From contig NZ_CAJQZC010000017.1 of assembly GCF_907164555.1 (NCBI RefSeq), positions 1-64,000 of the forward strand: 64,000 nt of DNA, given 5' to 3'. The notes beneath the pieces were generated by a model. It was not told where the DNA came from. It did not search any database and saw nothing but the letters and a program-made list of their open reading frames with translations. Position numbers and translations under genes: made by a program. Shown here piece by piece: positions 34,921 through 44,800 of the stretch. Every line of letters begins with the position of its first letter. Within the stretch, counting starts at the first letter, position 1. The stretch comes from Paraburkholderia saeva (GTDB lineage: Bacteria > Pseudomonadota > Gammaproteobacteria > Burkholderiales > Burkholderiaceae).

Positions 34921-36333
34921 ATGAACACTGCACTCACGGCATTCGACCTCGCCCGTCTACAGTTCGCATTCACGATTTCCTTTCACATCATCTTTCCCGC
35001 GCTCAGCATCGGGCTCGCCAGTTTCATCGCCGTGCTGGAATGGCGCTGGCTCAAGACCGGCAAGGCGTACTACAAAGACCTTTGTCTCTTCTGGTCGAAG
35101 ATCTTTGCGGTGGCCTTCGGTATGGGCGTCGTCTCCGGCGTCGTGATGAGCTACGAGTTCGGCACGAACTGGTCCGGTTTCTCCAGTTTCGCGGGCCCCG
35201 TCACCGGCCCGCTCCTGATGTACGAAGTGATGACCGCGTTCTTCCTCGAAGCGGGCTTCCTCGGCATCATGCTGTTCGGCTGGCAGCGCGTCGGCCCGCG
35301 CGCGCACTTCGGCGCAACGCTGATGGTCGCGCTCGGCACACTGATCTCGACGTTCTGGATTCTCGCGTCCAATAGCTGGATGCAGACGCCGCAAGGCTTC
35401 GAAGTCGTCAATGGCCAGGTCGTGCCGCTCGACTGGTTCAAGATCATCTTCAACCCGTCGTTCCCGTACCGGCTCGCGCATATGGCTATTGCCGCGTTCA
35501 TCGTCGGCGCGCTCGTCGTCGCGGCCGTGGGCGCGTGGCATCTGCTGAAGGGCCGGCGCGATGCGGCGATCAAAAAGATGTTCTCGATGGCCCTCTGGAT
35601 GCTGCTGGTTCTTGCGCCGGTGCAAGCGTTCGTCGGCGACCAGCACGGCATCAACACGCGCGAATACCAGCCTGCGAAGATCGCCGCGATCGAAGGCCTG
35701 TGGGACACGGAAAAAGGCGGCACCGCGCTCAACCTCTTCGGCCTGCCCGACATGCAGGCGGAGACCACGCGCTACGCGGTATCGATTCCGCACCTTGGCA
35801 GCCTGATCCTCACGCATAGCTGGGACGGCGAGATTCGGGGACTGAAAAGCTTCCCGCGCGAGGACCGGCCGAATTCGACGGTCGTGTTCTGGAGTTTTCG
35901 CGTGATGGTGGGGCTCGGTGTGCTGATGATCCTGATGTCGCTTGTCGCGTGGGTATTGCGACGCGGCGATCGCCTCTATGAATCGAAGTGGTTCCTGCGC
36001 TTTGTCGTCGCGATGGGGCCGACGGGTTTCATCACGCTGCTCGCGGGCTGGATCACGACCGAAGTCGGACGCCAGCCTTGGGTGGTCTACGGCGTGATGC
36101 GTACCGTGCAGGCGGTTTCCCCCCTGACTGCGCAGCAGGTCGGCATCTCGCTGATGGCGTTCGTGGTCGTCTATTTTCTCGTGTTCGGCACCGGCGTCTA
36201 CTACATGCTGAAGCTGATGCGCAACGGCCCGACGCCGCCGGGCCATACGCCTGACGTCCTGCCCGGCAACTCACCCGACCACACCGCGCGCCGGCCGCTC
36301 TCCGCCGCCGACGCAATGATCGACGCTGCATAA
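34921..36333 (+). CDS. cydA: Cytochrome bd-type quinol oxidase subunit I
   Basis: 470 aa integral membrane protein with haem ligands near the N-terminus (LQFAFTISFHIIF, giving the H ligand of haem b595) and the conserved GMGVVSGVVMSYEFGTNW and ALGTLISTFWILASNSWMQTPQGFE. The Q-loop is short compared with E. coli CydA, and the length fits the cyanide-insensitive CioA group. It reduces oxygen to water using quinol. A degenerate FNR/ANR-like half-site occurs near 34741-34754. It leads the operon with cydB and a DUF2474 gene. Confidence 0.88.
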   Translation: MNTALTAFDLARLQFAFTISFHIIFPALSIGLASFIAVLEWRWLKTGKAYYKDLCLFWSKIFAVAFGMGVVSGVVMSYEFGTNWSGFSSFAGPVTGPLLMYEVMTAFFLEAGFLGIMLFGWQRVGPRAHFGATLMVALGTLISTFWILASNSWMQTPQGFEVVNGQVVPLDWFKIIFNPSFPYRLAHMAIAAFIVGALVVAAVGAWHLLKGRRDAAIKKMFSMALWMLLVLAPVQAFVGDQHGINTREYQPAKIAAIEGLWDTEKGGTALNLFGLPDMQAETTRYAVSIPHLGSLILTHSWDGEIRGLKSFPREDRPNSTVVFWSFRVMVGLGVLMILMSLVAWVLRRGDRLYESKWFLRFVVAMGPTGFITLLAGWITTEVGRQPWVVYGVMRTVQAVSPLTAQQVGISLMAFVVVYFLVFGTGVYYMLKLMRNGPTPPGHTPDVLPGNSPDHTARRPLSAADAMIDAA

Positions 36334-36361
36334 AACCCCTGTAATTCAAGGCTAAAACGAA

Positions 36362-37363
36362 ATGGACGTTACCGTAGTGTGGGCCGGGATCATCGCACTG
36401 GGCCTCTTCATGTATGTCGTACTGGATGGCTTCGATCTCGGCATCGGCATTGTGTTTCCGTTCTTCCCCGACGAAAAGGAACGCGACCTGATGATGAACA
36501 CCGTCGCGCCTGTGTGGGACGGCAACGAAACGTGGCTCGTGCTCGGCGGCGCCGGTCTCTTCGCGGTGTTTCCGGTGGTCTACTCGACGGTGCTTTCCGC
36601 GCTCTATCTGCCGCTCGTGTTCATGCTGGCGTGCCTGATCTTTCGCGGCGTGTCGTTTGAAATACGCTCGAAGGCGAATCGCACGAAGCATCTGTGGGAC
36701 CTCGCGTTCATTGGCGGCTCGGCGGGCGCGGCGTTTTTTCAGGGTGTCGTGCTTGGTGCGTTCCTGCAGGGCATTCCGGTGGTGGACGGCAGCTTCGCGG
36801 GCGATGCGTTCGGCTGGCTCACACCGTTCAGTCTGCTGACGGGGCTCGGGCTTGTCGTCACCTACGCGCTGCTCGGCTGCTGCTGGCTCGTCGCGAAGAC
36901 CGAAGGCGATCTGCAACGGCGCCTGCATCGCGTCGTCTGGCCGCTCACCGTCGTGCTGCTTGGTTTCATCGCCGTGGTCAGTCTGTGGACGCCGCTGCAG
37001 GACCCGTCGATCGCCACGCGCTGGTTCCATGACGGCCTCTTTTATCGCCTGCTGCCGGTACCGTTTCTTGTTGCAATCTGCGCGGTCTTCATGCGTCGCG
37101 CCGTGCGCGAGCGTCATCACAACACGCCGTTCGCGCTCGCGCTCGGGCTCGTGCTGCTCGGCTATGCCGGGCTGCTGGTAAGCCTGTGGCCGTACGCGAT
37201 TCCGTCGAGCATGACGCTCTGGGAAGCCGCCGCGCCGCGTTCGAGCCAGGTGTTTACGCTCGTTGGCGCCGCGGTCATCCTGCCCGTCATCCTCGCGTAC
37301 ACGACGATGGGTTACTGGGTGTTTCGCGGCAAGGTTCGCCACGGCGACGCCCACTATCACTGA
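36362..37363 (+). CDS. cydB: Cytochrome bd-type quinol oxidase subunit II
   Basis: 333 aa, about eight or nine membrane helices. The N-terminus LGLFMYVVLDGFDLGIG and the following NTVAPVWDGNETWLVLGG are diagnostic of CydB/CioB. It starts 29 bp after cydA stops and forms the heterodimeric oxidase with it. Confidence 0.88.
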   Translation: MDVTVVWAGIIALGLFMYVVLDGFDLGIGIVFPFFPDEKERDLMMNTVAPVWDGNETWLVLGGAGLFAVFPVVYSTVLSALYLPLVFMLACLIFRGVSFEIRSKANRTKHLWDLAFIGGSAGAAFFQGVVLGAFLQGIPVVDGSFAGDAFGWLTPFSLLTGLGLVVTYALLGCCWLVAKTEGDLQRRLHRVVWPLTVVLLGFIAVVSLWTPLQDPSIATRWFHDGLFYRLLPVPFLVAICAVFMRRAVRERHHNTPFALALGLVLLGYAGLLVSLWPYAIPSSMTLWEAAAPRSSQVFTLVGAAVILPVILAYTTMGYWVFRGKVRHGDAHYH

Positions 37364-37439
37364 TCACGCGAAACCGCCGCCGACTATCTGCGACAAATCC
37401 GTAACCGCAACACACGTTGCACACACTATCGCTAACCCT

Positions 37440-37616
37440 ATGCGCCTCACCGCCCTAACCCGTTTCCGCGCACGCGAGCAGAGCACCGCACGCTTGCGTT
37501 TGCCAGGCTGGCTCTGGTTTGTGCTGCTGTGGGGCTGCGGCGTTGCGGCGGCCGTGTCGCTGGGTTTCGTGTTCCGGATCTTCATGAACGCGACGCTCTT
37601 CGCGGTCACACGATAA
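37440..37616 (+). CDS. DUF2474 small subunit of the bd oxidase
   Basis: 58 aa from ATG 37440, too short for most gene callers. A polar N-terminus of 20 residues is followed by one membrane helix (GWLWFVLLWGCGVAAAVSLGFVF). DUF2474 proteins occur directly after cioAB-type genes and are probably small accessory subunits, analogous to CydX. The gene begins 77 bp after cydB. Confidence 0.75.
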   Translation: MRLTALTRFRAREQSTARLRLPGWLWFVLLWGCGVAAAVSLGFVFRIFMNATLFAVTR

Positions 37617-37940
37617 CGCCGCAAAACGGGCGACAAACCTCACAGGAAACGCCCCTTTGAAGCGCGCTGCATATTCTGCAATGCCAGGCGTGGAACGGTT
37701 CAAAATCGCTTCAATCCACTCGTCTACCTGGTAAGCCATGCAAGGATGTCTGCGTGGCCTGTTGTGTTCGTTGCAAGCGGTTCACACTTGCCCACGACGC
37801 AACGAGGCGACACAGGGAGAAGACGGTCGCATCGGCTCGCCGCATCGGGCAGAATAACCATACTGCGGCGCTGACCGGTTCCGCCCGTCAGACAACAACA
37901 GCAGTAAAACAAACCGGCAGGGCCCACACGCGGAGACATC
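37617..37940. other. 324-bp stretch without a supported gene
   Basis: Lies between the DUF2474 gene and the LuxR-type response regulator. It should hold the promoter of the latter; no terminator or operator stood out. A frame on the minus strand antisense to the regulator start is not supported. Confidence 0.45.
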
Positions 37941-38678
37941 ATGAAGTTTCTTGTGGCCGACGACCATGAACTGATCCGCCAGGGCGTCAAAGGCCTGCTG
38001 CGCGGACTCGATCCCGATGCCCAGTTCGACGAGGCCGATACGTGGGAGACGCTCGCCGCCGCCGCGCGGCCCGACGCCAATCATGACCTCGCGATTGTCG
38101 ATCTGCACATGCCTGGCATGGAGGGAGCGGGATCGCTGGAAATTCTGCTCAAGGCGAATCCGGCGTTGCCGGTCGTCGTACTTTCCGCTGAAGAATCGCC
38201 CGACGAAATGCGTGCCGTGCTCGCGGCCGGCGCACTCGGCTTCGTGCCGAAGCGTCAACCCGCGAGCGTGATGCTGAAGGCGATCGAACTGGTGCTGTCC
38301 GGTGGCGCCTATGTGCCGATGGAAGCGCTCAGTCTGCTCGGCACGCGCGACGCGGCCGGCGCGGCAGCCGCAGGTTCGTCTGCGGGCACCGAAGCGGGTG
38401 TCGCCGTCGCGACGCCCGTCCTCGAAACCGTGCCGCCCGCGCATCAGTTGCAGCCGCATCAGCGGCATCTGCTGGAAAACCTGTCGCCGCGCCAGCAGGA
38501 CATCATGCGGCTCGTACATCGTGGCTGGACCAACAAGATGATCGCGCGCGAGCTGGGTGTCGCGGAAGGAACCGTCAAGGTGCATCTGTCGGTGATTTTC
38601 CGGGCGCTGGGCGTGCACAACCGGTCCACCGCGATCGCCGTGATCAACGGGTGGCTCGAAGCCGGCAAGACGCTATAA
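37941..38678 (+). CDS. NarL/LuxR-type response regulator
   Basis: 245 aa. The receiver domain has the acidic residues DDHE, phospho-acceptor D54 in IVDLHMPGM, and lysine in PKRQP. An Ala-rich linker leads to a LuxR helix-turn-helix (LSPRQQDIMRLVHRGWTNKMIARELGVAEGTVKVHLSVIFRAL). It is convergent with a hybrid histidine kinase, 54 bp apart, and the two probably form a signalling pair. Confidence 0.88.
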   Translation: MKFLVADDHELIRQGVKGLLRGLDPDAQFDEADTWETLAAAARPDANHDLAIVDLHMPGMEGAGSLEILLKANPALPVVVLSAEESPDEMRAVLAAGALGFVPKRQPASVMLKAIELVLSGGAYVPMEALSLLGTRDAAGAAAAGSSAGTEAGVAVATPVLETVPPAHQLQPHQRHLLENLSPRQQDIMRLVHRGWTNKMIARELGVAEGTVKVHLSVIFRALGVHNRSTAIAVINGWLEAGKTL

Positions 38679-38732
38679 CGCCGTTAGCCGCTTTTCGTTG
38701 TTGCAGATGGGGCGAAACGTATTGCAGCGCGC

Positions 38733-40559
38733 TCAACGCTGTCCGTCGATGGCGACAGGCGGCTGTGTTCCGGCATCGGTGGAGGACTCGCCGCCTTTCG
38801 CCGTGTGCTGCTGCCACAGGCTTTCGAGCGTGCGTCGCAGACGCGCCGGCGTCACCGGTTTGTGCAGCACGGGAATGCCCTTTGCCGATAGCGCCTCCAG
38901 ATCCGGCGACGCCATGTCGCCGGTAATCAGCAGCGTGACGACTTCGCCGTGACCCGCGTGGCGCAACGCATCGCGCACGGCAAAGAGCGCCTCCGCTCCG
39001 GTTCGATGGTTCGCCAGCTGGTAATCGCACAGCACGGCATCCGGCACGAATCCTTCATCGATCGCCTGCAGCGCCTGAATTTCGTCCGGCACGCCGCGCA
39101 CGACGCAGCCCCATCGTCCGAGCAACGCAGAAAGCCCTTCGAGAATCGACGGATCGTCGTCGATGCACAGCACGCGCCGCCCTTCGGTGGTCGAGCTGCT
39201 GGCAACCGTGTCGCCGAGACTCGACACGATTCGCGCCGGATCGCCCGCCTGCACGAGGAAGCGGAACGTCGAGCCGCGCCCCGGCGCCGAATTCATCTGC
39301 AGTTCGCCGCCGAGCAGTTCCACCAGTCGGCGCACGGTCGGCAGACCGAGGCCGTGGCCCTGGCGCGCGTCGCGCTGCGGATTGGCGACCTGATAGAACT
39401 CCTCGAAAATGCGCTCCTGTTCGGTCAGCGGAATCCCGATGCCCGAATCGCGCACTTCGATATAGCCGCCCGAGCGGCGCCCCGCCCGTCGGTAACCCAG
39501 CCAGATCGCGCCTTCCTCGGTATAGCGCACCGCGTTGGACAGCAGGTTGCTCAGCACGCGTTCGAGCAGCACCGGATCGTCATGCACGACCACGGTCGTC
39601 GGTGCGATACGCAAGGCCAGCCCTTTCGCGGCGGCCTGCGGCCGGTACTGGCTGCCGACGCGCTCGAACAGCTCGGCGAGCCGGAAATGCAGCCGGATCA
39701 CCTGCGTCACGCCGCTTTCCAGCCGCGCGAGGTCGAGCACCTGATTGAACAGCTGGTTGAGCGCCTCGACGTTGCGCACGATGTGGTCGGCGGTCTTCGC
39801 GTGCTGCGCGGGCGCGACGGTGCCGTCGTTCAGCGACGCGGCGAGCAGCCCGATCGCGTGCAACGGCTGCCGAAGATCGTGGCTCGCGGCGGCAAAGAAG
39901 CGTGTTTTCGCGAGGCTCGCCTCTTCGGCTACCAGCTTCTGGGCGGCCAGCGACTCGGCCAGATACTGCTGGTCGACGCGCGCCTCGACCACCCGGCGGA
40001 ACAGCTTCCGGTAACTCAGCGCATACACATTGATCGCACAGAAGAAAAACGCGAGGACGATCGCGAGAATCGTGCGGTCGAACGTGTGGACGCTGAAATG
40101 GAGCGCAATGGACGGCAGCAGCAGGAACGGAATCGCGGTGACGAAGTTGAGGAAATCGAAACCGTTCGACATGAACACGCCGGCCGCGAGCGTGACAAGC
40201 ATCACCGTGTGCAGCAATGGCAGGTCCGTGTGGGGACTCTGGAACGCGAACCAGATGGCCGCGCCCGGCGCCGAGTAGAGCAGCATGCCGCGCAGCGCGT
40301 GCAGGTTGATCCAGGCGCGCGGCGAAAGCCCCGTGGGCCAGCGGCGGTTGCACAGCCAGAGGGCGAGCCCGGCGCAGTTGGCGACGCCGTAAAAGCCGAA
40401 ACACAGCGCGAACAGATGCGGTGACGGGATGTCGGGCCAGTAGATCGCGACCAGCACCACGATCGAAAACCAGTGCGATACGAAGGCAATCGGATCCTGC
40501 GCGTACAGGACCGGTACGAGATCGTCGTCAATGGCGCGCTGGATGGGATCGGCCCGCAT
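38733..40559 (-). CDS. Hybrid histidine kinase with C-terminal receiver domain
   Basis: 608 aa from ATG 40559 (GGAG 8 nt upstream). Residues about 30-185 contain five or six membrane helices; then a short coiled linker, HisKA with H227 in AASHDLRQPLHAIG, and HATPase_c (LLSNAVRYTEEGAIW, DSGIGIPL, GHGLGLPTVRRLVELLGG). A receiver domain follows (LCIDDDPSILEG, CDYQLANHRTGAEAL, HKPVTP). The kinase resembles those with 7TM-like sensor parts that pair with NarL-type regulators. Stimulus unknown. Confidence 0.87.
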   Translation of the reverse strand: MRADPIQRAIDDDLVPVLYAQDPIAFVSHWFSIVVLVAIYWPDIPSPHLFALCFGFYGVANCAGLALWLCNRRWPTGLSPRAWINLHALRGMLLYSAPGAAIWFAFQSPHTDLPLLHTVMLVTLAAGVFMSNGFDFLNFVTAIPFLLLPSIALHFSVHTFDRTILAIVLAFFFCAINVYALSYRKLFRRVVEARVDQQYLAESLAAQKLVAEEASLAKTRFFAAASHDLRQPLHAIGLLAASLNDGTVAPAQHAKTADHIVRNVEALNQLFNQVLDLARLESGVTQVIRLHFRLAELFERVGSQYRPQAAAKGLALRIAPTTVVVHDDPVLLERVLSNLLSNAVRYTEEGAIWLGYRRAGRRSGGYIEVRDSGIGIPLTEQERIFEEFYQVANPQRDARQGHGLGLPTVRRLVELLGGELQMNSAPGRGSTFRFLVQAGDPARIVSSLGDTVASSSTTEGRRVLCIDDDPSILEGLSALLGRWGCVVRGVPDEIQALQAIDEGFVPDAVLCDYQLANHRTGAEALFAVRDALRHAGHGEVVTLLITGDMASPDLEALSAKGIPVLHKPVTPARLRRTLESLWQQHTAKGGESSTDAGTQPPVAIDGQR

Positions 40560-40634
40560 CGTGCGGTCTCCTTGCCGGAAGCCGGCGGTCTGGATGGCGA
40601 ACCGTGCGGGTTGCACGTCCCGTTTTACCGTTTG

Positions 40635-40684
40635 TGCCCGTTACATGCCCGTTATGCGCCGATGGTTTACCCGGGAGTTTACCC
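40635..40684. promoter_or_regulatory. Two pairs of direct repeats in the kinase/sigma-like divergent region
   Basis: TGCCCGTTA occurs at 40635 and 40646 (11-bp period); GTTTACCC occurs at 40665 and 40677 (12-bp period). Such close direct repeats one DNA turn apart are typical of response-regulator or activator sites. They lie about 75-125 bp from the kinase start and 170-220 bp from the sigma-like gene. Confidence 0.4.
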
Positions 40685-40856
40685 ATCAGCTACCACTTAA
40701 TCCATATAGGCGAAGCCGCCCGCAAAAACGATACTGGTTCCAACTTACCAGCGCGGCCAAAGCCTTTCGGGGCTTTTCTGACAGCCAGCTTCAAGGCTTC
40801 CCGGCGGATTATCCGCCACCCCGCGCTCCATGCCCCAAAAATCGACGGAGGCTTTC

Positions 40857-41648
40857 ATGGGCGCCATTGCGGGCCGCGAACTGGCACGACATCTCGACGA
40901 CGCTATCCTGCCCGACCTGTGGCGGCGCCGTACCCAACTGTCGCACGACGAAATGGCATCGATGTACGACCTTGTCCGCCGCGCGCTGCGGACCTACCAT
41001 CCCGTCGAGCTGCAGGCGCTCGGCGAGGACAAGGAAGAACTCGTCGCGCAGTTCATCTACACGAAGGTGCTGCGTCTCGCACCGGGCCACACCGAATCGC
41101 AGTCCTGCCCGGAAAGCGCGCCGTCGAGCAGCTACGCGCTCTGTGCGTACTTCCGCCGTTATCTGATCGACTGTCTGCGCAGTGCAAGTCATCAACGTAA
41201 CGTCTCCATGGAAAACGACGGCATGGAACAGGAAATCGACCTTCACGCGCAGGCGCTCGAAGACCCGGTCAACAGCGTACTGACCGATTACGGTCTCAAC
41301 GAGCACTGCGTGCGCCGAGCCGCCCGGGCCTTTATCGCGAGCCTCGACGAACCGGAGCAGATCGTGCTGGCCGGCAGCCTCGGCTGGTGTTCCGAATGCA
41401 AAGGCGGTCTTTCAGCGGTTGCCACGCAGTTCAGCGTGCCGTCGTACCACTATCGGGCCGTCAAACTCGGCGTCACCATGAAAAAGACGGCCGACGCCGG
41501 CGATTTTTCCAACACGAAGATCGGCCGCTGGCTTGTGGACGTGCTCGGCATCGAAATCTGTCTCGACAACCGCGACGCAATCCTTGTCGCGCTGAACCTG
41601 CTCGCCGCCGAATCGAACGCGCAGGAAATGAATGAAGCAGCCGCATAA
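40857..41648 (+). CDS. Sigma-70-like protein, divergent
   Basis: 263 aa from ATG 40857 with GGAGG 6 nt upstream. No confident family match from reading. Residues about 60-125 (EELVAQFIYTKVLRL, SYALCAYFRRYLIDCLRS) resemble region 2 of ECF-type sigma factors, where a helix recognises the -10 element. Residues about 155-215 (ARAFIASLDEPEQIVLAGSL, GGLSAVATQFSVPSYHYRAVKLGVTMKK) resemble region 4, a helix-turn-helix. It may be a regulator recruited to RNA polymerase. The start region is divergent from the kinase; a terminator follows it. Confidence 0.55.
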   Translation: MGAIAGRELARHLDDAILPDLWRRRTQLSHDEMASMYDLVRRALRTYHPVELQALGEDKEELVAQFIYTKVLRLAPGHTESQSCPESAPSSSYALCAYFRRYLIDCLRSASHQRNVSMENDGMEQEIDLHAQALEDPVNSVLTDYGLNEHCVRRAARAFIASLDEPEQIVLAGSLGWCSECKGGLSAVATQFSVPSYHYRAVKLGVTMKKTADAGDFSNTKIGRWLVDVLGIEICLDNRDAILVALNLLAAESNAQEMNEAAA

Positions 41649-41663
41649 CTGAAGCGCAGCTGG

Positions 41664-41714
41664 ACGCAGTCCTTCCGTGTGCGGACCGGCCGCACGGGGG
41701 ACTGCGTTTTTTTT
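41664..41714 (+). terminator. Rho-independent terminator
   Basis: A long imperfect stem (ACGCAGTCC...CCGTGTGCGG with CCGCACGG...GACTGCGT) followed by eight Ts, 15 bp after the sigma-like stop codon. It separates that gene from the oxidoreductase fusion downstream. Confidence 0.85.
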
Positions 41715-41844
41715 AATTGTTCTGACGTGTGCCGTCTAAGATAAACAGGCGCGCCGCGTATCCCCCGCGCTGCGCGTTCCCGTCCGTTCCGTCCAGTCCT
41801 GCCAGGGTTTCCCTGCCCTGCGCACGAGCATGCGAGGTGGTCGT

Positions 41845-44800
41845 ATGAACCGCTTGTCCAGCGCTATTCAGTCGATAGAGCCGCATTACGAGGTCGTTGT
41901 CATCGGGTCAGGTTACGGCGGCGCCATTGCCGCGTCGCGCATGGCGCGTGCGAAACGCAAGGTGTGTCTGCTCGAGCGAGGACGCGAATTCATGGCGGGC
42001 GAGTTTCCGGCGACGCCCCTGGAAGGGGTGGAGCAGGTGCAGTACAACACCGCGTTCAAGCGGATCGGCTCGCCGCTCGCGCTGCTGGAAGTGCATCTGA
42101 ACGCGGAAGTGAACGCGGTGGTCGGCTGCGGCCTGGGTGGCACGTCACTCATCAACGCGAACGTCGCGCTGCATCCCGATCCGCGCCTGTGGGACGATCC
42201 GCGCTGGCCCGCCGCCGTGCGCAACGACAAGGACGGACTCGACAAGGGCTACGCCCGCGCCTTCACCATGCTGAGCCCTTCGCCCGTGCCGGCGGATTAT
42301 CCGCGCCTGCCGAAGCTCGATGCGCTCGAACTGTCAGCGAAGGCGCTCGGCATGGAAGACCGCTTTTACCGGCCACCGATCACCGTCACGTTCACCACCG
42401 GACCGAATGCGGCCGGCGTGCATCAGGAACGGTGCATCGGTTGCGGCGACTGCAATTCCGGCTGCAATCACGAAGCGAAGAATTCGACGCACATGAACTA
42501 TCTGCCCGATGCCGTCGCGCACGGCGCGCAGATTTTCACGGGCGCTGCCGTGCATTCCGTCGTGCGCGATGAAGCCACGCAGAAATGGAGGGTGCGATAT
42601 CAGATCGTCGACGTGGGCCGCGAAATCTACGACGCGCCCGATCTTTTCGTGCTGGCCGATCACGTGATCCTGTCGGCCGGCACGATCGGGTCGACTGCGA
42701 TCCTGCTGCGCTCGAAGGAAGCGGGACTCACTGTGTCGCCGCAACTCGGCCATCATTTCACCGGCAATGGCGACGTACTCGCGTTCGCGTTCAACACCGA
42801 CACCGAAATCAACGGTGTCGGCTGGGGCACGCACAAGCCGGGCGACATCCCGCCGGTAGGTCCGACGATCTGCGGCATCATCGACCATCGCGATACGCCC
42901 AACGTGAAAGATGGCTTTGTAATCGAGGAGGGATCGCTCGCAGCACCAATCGGCGGCGCACTGCTGGGCGTGCTCGCTCCGACGGGCGCCTTCGCTGGCG
43001 TGCGCGTGCCGGATCTGCCCGGCGAAGGTCCGCTCGAGGACGAAGCGCGCATTCTGGAAAGCGTGTTGCGCGGGCCGTATCGCGGCGCAATGCGCAACAC
43101 GCAGACGTACCTCGTGATGGCTCACGACGACGAAAGCGGAGAAATATCAGTCGAAAATGGCCGGCCCCGCATCAGCTGGCCGAAAGCGGGCAAGCAGCCG
43201 ATTTTCGACACAGTAGAAAAAACGCTCGAACGTGCGACCGTCGGGCTGGGCGGCGAATACATCCGCAACCCCATTTCGCTCGATGCGTTCAAGGACCGGC
43301 TCGTGACCGTGCACCCGCTGGGCGGCTGCGGCATGGCCGACGATGCCGCTAACGGCGTTGTCGATCAGGCGGGCCGCGTGTTCAGCGGCGCGGCGGGCAA
43401 CGCGGTGCACGACGGGCTCTACGTGATGGATGGCGCCGTGATGCCGATGTCGCTCGGCGTCAATCCGCTCCTGACAATTTCGGCGCTGGCCGAGCGCAAT
43501 TGCGCGCAACTGGCGGCGTCCCAGGGCTGGACCATCGACTACGATGCGGCGGGCACTTCCGCGCCGCCGCCCCAGCCGAAACCGGGCATCCGCTTTACGG
43601 AAACGATGATCGGCGACTACACGCCGACCGGCGCGAAGGATGCCGTCAAGATGCAGTTCACGGCGACCATCACGTCGGATGATCTCGAAGACATGATGAA
43701 GAATCCGCAGCATCAGGCGGGCATGGCCGGCACGATGACGTGCCTTGCGCTGTCGGCGCAACCGCTCACGATCAGCGACGGGCGCTTCAACCTCTTCGTG
43801 GTCGACGAGAACAACGTCGACCGGCGTGACATGAACTACCGGATGACGCTTCAGTCCGTAGAAGGCAAAAAGTATTATTTCTTCGGACAAAAGATCATCA
43901 CCCACACGTCGGTGCTCGAACTGTGGAAAGAGACCAATACGCTCTACGGCCAGATGCGCGAGTCGTCCGCGGCAGACGCACCCGTCATCGGCACGGCGAC
44001 GCTCATCATCACGTTCGAAAATTTCCTGAGGCAATCGCGCACGTACGACATCACCAACGCGCCCGACATCAAGACGCGGCTTGAGCTGGCGGCGAAATTC
44101 GGCAAGTTCTTCAGCGGCGTGCTGTTCAACGAATATGGCGGCGTCGCGGCGCCGTTGCAGTATTTCGATCCCGACGCCACGCCGCGCAGGAAACGCGCGT
44201 TGCGCGCGCCGGTGCCGCAAGTCTCTTTCTTCAAGACCGAAGACGGCAAGACGCTGCGGCTCACACGCTTTCACGGCGGCAACAAGGGACCTGTGCTGCT
44301 GATTCACGGTTCCGGTGTATCGAGCCGCATCTATTCGACGGACCTCATCGATACGAACCTCGTCGAATTCCTGTGCGCCACGCAGCACGATGTATGGCTC
44401 GTCGATCTGAGGGTGAGCATCGAACTGCCGGGCGCGCCCGACCCGACGACCGCCGACGCCGTCGCGCGCTACGACATTCCGGCAGCCGTCGCGAAAGTAC
44501 GCGAGCTGTCGGGCGCGGACAGCATCCAGATCTTCGCGCACTGCTTCGGCGCCGTGGCCTGCACGATGTCGCTGCTGTCAGGCCTGAACGGCGTGCGCTC
44601 CGTGGTGCTGTCGCAGGTCTCCGCGCATCTGGTGCCGCCATTGCTCGCGCGGATCAAGGCGGGCCTGCACGTCCCCGACCTTCTCAAGCACCTCGGTATC
44701 AAGGACATGACAGCGTACACACAGCGCGACACGTGGCCGAAGAACCTGATTGACGACGCGCTGAAGTTCTATCCTGTGGAAGACGACGAGCACTGCACGA

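Noticed and set aside
34957..36246. A 429-codon minus-strand frame.
   Set aside because: Antisense of cydA; highly charged His/Glu/Arg-rich product typical of frame shadows in GC-rich genomes.
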